Shown here: positions 62,836 through 64,000 of the stretch, piece by piece
How the letters are laid out: each line of letters opens with the position of its first letter
Numbering within the stretch: position 1 is the stretch's first letter
DNA from: Caulobacter segnis
Lineage (GTDB): Bacteria; Pseudomonadota; Alphaproteobacteria; Caulobacterales; Caulobacteraceae
Length of the DNA stretch: 64,000 nt
Reading direction: 5' to 3'
Assembly (NCBI RefSeq): GCF_023935105.1
Contig: NZ_CP096040.1
Span: 1,984,001-2,048,000, forward strand
The notes under the pieces: generated by a model
Told to the model about the DNA's origin: nothing
The model's input: only the letters and a program-made list of their open reading frames with translations
Database searches by the model: none
Translations under genes and position numbers: made by a program

Positions 62836-63214
62836 ATAGACATTCCCCTTGGTCGCCACCCGTCGAAAGGTGACGAAAATTCAGCGAAACCGTGTTCGCG
62901 ATGGGCAATGGCTATGAAGCGACTGTGGCCCGTTTGTGGGCCTTTATTCCCTGAAGATCTGTCTTTGTCCGGCGCTTTGTCGCGGATTGCTATGCAGCGT
63001 TATAATCAGCTAGAATTTATGCGGGCGGGAAGTCTTTCGATAGTTTGGCGCAAAAGTGGGGAATTTCCTTTCGTGCAATCGGCGATTTTGGGAATTTTAA
63101 TCGTGGCCTATCAGCCACGGTCTGTCGTCGAATTGTCGTGAGATGAGACCGCGCGAACGACCACGCTTCGAAGCGTGGTCGTGAGTCTCATCGGCCGCTT
63201 GTTGGCGGAGTCGT
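62836..63214. other. 379-nt AT-richer region with a nested palindrome
   Basis: No convincing gene. Positions 62990-63115 are clearly richer in A/T than the surroundings and may contain the receptor promoter. At 63142-63192 there is a nested inverted repeat, listed separately. Confidence 0.6.
63142..63192. repeat. Nested palindrome: 26-bp perfect core plus 8-bp outer arms
   Basis: 63157-63182 is a perfect 26-bp palindrome (core CCACGCTTCGAAGCGTGG). Outer arms GATGAGAC (63142-63149) and GTCTCATC (63185-63192) are also complementary. Could be the terminator of the UBP-finger operon (on minus) or a protein-binding site; there is no T-run. Confidence 0.7.
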
Positions 63215-63520
63215 CTAGCCCTCGACGAACTTCGGGATTGGCCCGACCTGCGGGGTCTGGTCCGGCAGTTCCACGAACACCTCGTCGACGAAGCACCAGC
63301 CCCAGCCTTCCGGCGGGTCATAGCCCTCGATGATCGGGTGCTTGGTCGCGCGGAAGTGGGCAGTGGCGTGCCGGCTGGGACTGTCGTCGCAGCAGCCGAC
63401 GTGGCCGCAGGTCCGGCACAGGCGCAGGTGGACCCACCAGCCGCCGGACTTCAGGCATTCCTCGCAGCCCTTCGTGCCGGGCGTGACCAGGCGGATGGCG
63501 TCTCCGTGCATGCAGGTCAT
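63215..63520 (-). CDS. UBP-type zinc-finger protein
   Basis: 101 aa. Zn-binding residues in GTKGCEECLKSGGWWVHLRLC, RTCGHVGCCDDSPSRHATAH and HFRATKHPIIEG: the ZnF-UBP fold that in eukaryotes binds the ubiquitin C-terminus. It follows the FAD oxidoreductase by 11 nt, so they are an operon. Confidence 0.88.
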   Translation of the reverse strand: MTCMHGDAIRLVTPGTKGCEECLKSGGWWVHLRLCRTCGHVGCCDDSPSRHATAHFRATKHPIIEGYDPPEGWGWCFVDEVFVELPDQTPQVGPIPKFVEG

Positions 63521-63531
63521 GTCGGTTTCCT

Positions 63532-64000
63532 TCAGGCTTCGGCCAGATAGGCATGGATGGCGGCGACCGCCTGGGCGCCTTCGCCGATGGCGGCGCCGAC
63601 GCGCTTGACCGAGCCGGCCCGGACGTCGCCGATCGCGTATACGCCCTTGCGGCTGGTCTGCAGTAGCGGGTGGCCGGGAGCCAGATCCGTCCCGGTGCGG
63701 ACGAAGCCGTGATTGTCAAGCTCGACATGGCAGTGGGTCAGCCACGCGGTGTTGGGTGCGGCGCCGATGAACAGGAAGAGGTGGCTGATCGCCTGGGTGG
63801 TCTCAACGCCGTTCGGGCCGCGCCAACGGATGGCCGACAGCTGGCCGCTCTTGCCTTCGGCGTCCTCGCCCTCCAGGTCGACGACCTGGCTCTTCACCAC
63901 CACCTCGATGTTCGGCGTGCTCTCGATGCGGTCGATCAGGTAGCGCGACATGGTCGCCGCCAAGCTTTCGCCGCGCACGATCATCCAGACCTTCTTGACC
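63532..64000 (-). CDS. FAD-dependent thioredoxin-reductase-like protein (partial)
   Basis: C-terminal 155 residues or so; the 5' part lies beyond the window. It has VVKSQVVDLEGEDA, LFLFIGAAPNTAWL, HGFVRTGTDLAPGHPLLQTS and the FAD-binding GVYAIGDVRAGSVKRVGAAIGEG. Many homologues carry an N-terminal cyclic-nucleotide or response-regulator domain, but that part is not visible. Directly upstream of the UBP finger. Confidence 0.88.
   Translation of the reverse strand, partial: VKKVWMIVRGESLAATMSRYLIDRIESTPNIEVVVKSQVVDLEGEDAEGKSGQLSAIRWRGPNGVETTQAISHLFLFIGAAPNTAWLTHCHVELDNHGFVRTGTDLAPGHPLLQTSRKGVYAIGDVRAGSVKRVGAAIGEGAQAVAAIHAYLAEA

Noticed and set aside
60682..63141. 819-aa open frame on plus strand antisense to the TonB receptor
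   Set aside because: Val/Gly/Arg/Asp-rich composition typical of antisense frames in high-GC genes; no recognisable motif, and the minus-strand receptor has signal peptide, plug and barrel signature.

Overview
The window is high-GC alphaproteobacterial chromosome and is most probably from a Caulobacter species. The main evidence is the division factor DipM (two LysM pairs plus a degenerate LytM domain) directly after serS-surE-pcm, an uninterrupted mreB-mreC-mreD-PBP2-rodA cluster, BamD and LpxC, a large TonB-dependent receptor, and frequent GTG/TTG starts. The species call is inference from gene content; no 16S rRNA is present. No IS element, prophage, CRISPR array or plasmid function was found, so this is core chromosome with a few accessory genes.

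Layout. 1-4.8 kb: serS-surE-pcm, overlapping by 4 nt, then dipM, closed by a bidirectional terminator. 4.8-6.9 kb (minus): a glyoxalase/AraC pair and a DUF815 ATPase. 7.0-10.3 kb: yajC-secD-secF plus an Mth938-like gene (protein export). 10.4-14.1 kb: a PuuD-like membrane protein, a squalene/phytoene-synthase-like gene that is frameshifted in this sequence, a composite inverted repeat, and an S9 peptidase. 14.4-21.1 kb: lpxC, bamD, recN, ligA and a DEDD exonuclease (envelope biogenesis and DNA repair). 21.2-31.1 kb: a DUF2147 protein, a divergent MarR/ClC pair, an M24 aminopeptidase, prmA, LtrA, a rifampin ADP-ribosyltransferase (arr) and a UvrD/PcrA helicase. 31.2-38.2 kb: small membrane and DUF proteins, two glutathione transferases, aspartate aminotransferase, an FMN reductase and a VTT membrane protein.

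38.4-42.2 kb: leuA, preceded by what looks like a leaderless leucine-rich leader peptide, then a degenerate methyltransferase-like protein, an O-methyltransferase and an EamA transporter. 42.5-48.4 kb: the elongasome operon mreBCD-mrdA-rodA. 48.4-52.5 kb: proline iminopeptidase, an epoxide-hydrolase-like enzyme, a Bcr/CflA efflux pump and a DUF423 protein. 52.6-55.3 kb: a three-gene module of a lipocalin-like hypothetical, an APH-fold kinase and a small DUF6285-like protein. The last two resemble the LvaA/LvaB hydroxyacyl-CoA kinase pair. The module ends in an array of 34-bp tandem repeats, each carrying a palindrome. 55.3-58.7 kb: TerC, an RlmB-type rRNA methyltransferase, tRNA-Tyr, tRNA-Gly and tuf. 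58.8-64 kb: a secreted hydrolase, a TonB receptor, and a UBP zinc-finger protein downstream of a thioredoxin-reductase-like FAD protein cut by the window edge.

The observations most worth follow-up are the leaderless leuA leader peptide, the kinase/DUF6285 module and the palindrome array next to it, the frameshift at about 11,699, and the UBP-finger/FAD-oxidoreductase pair.
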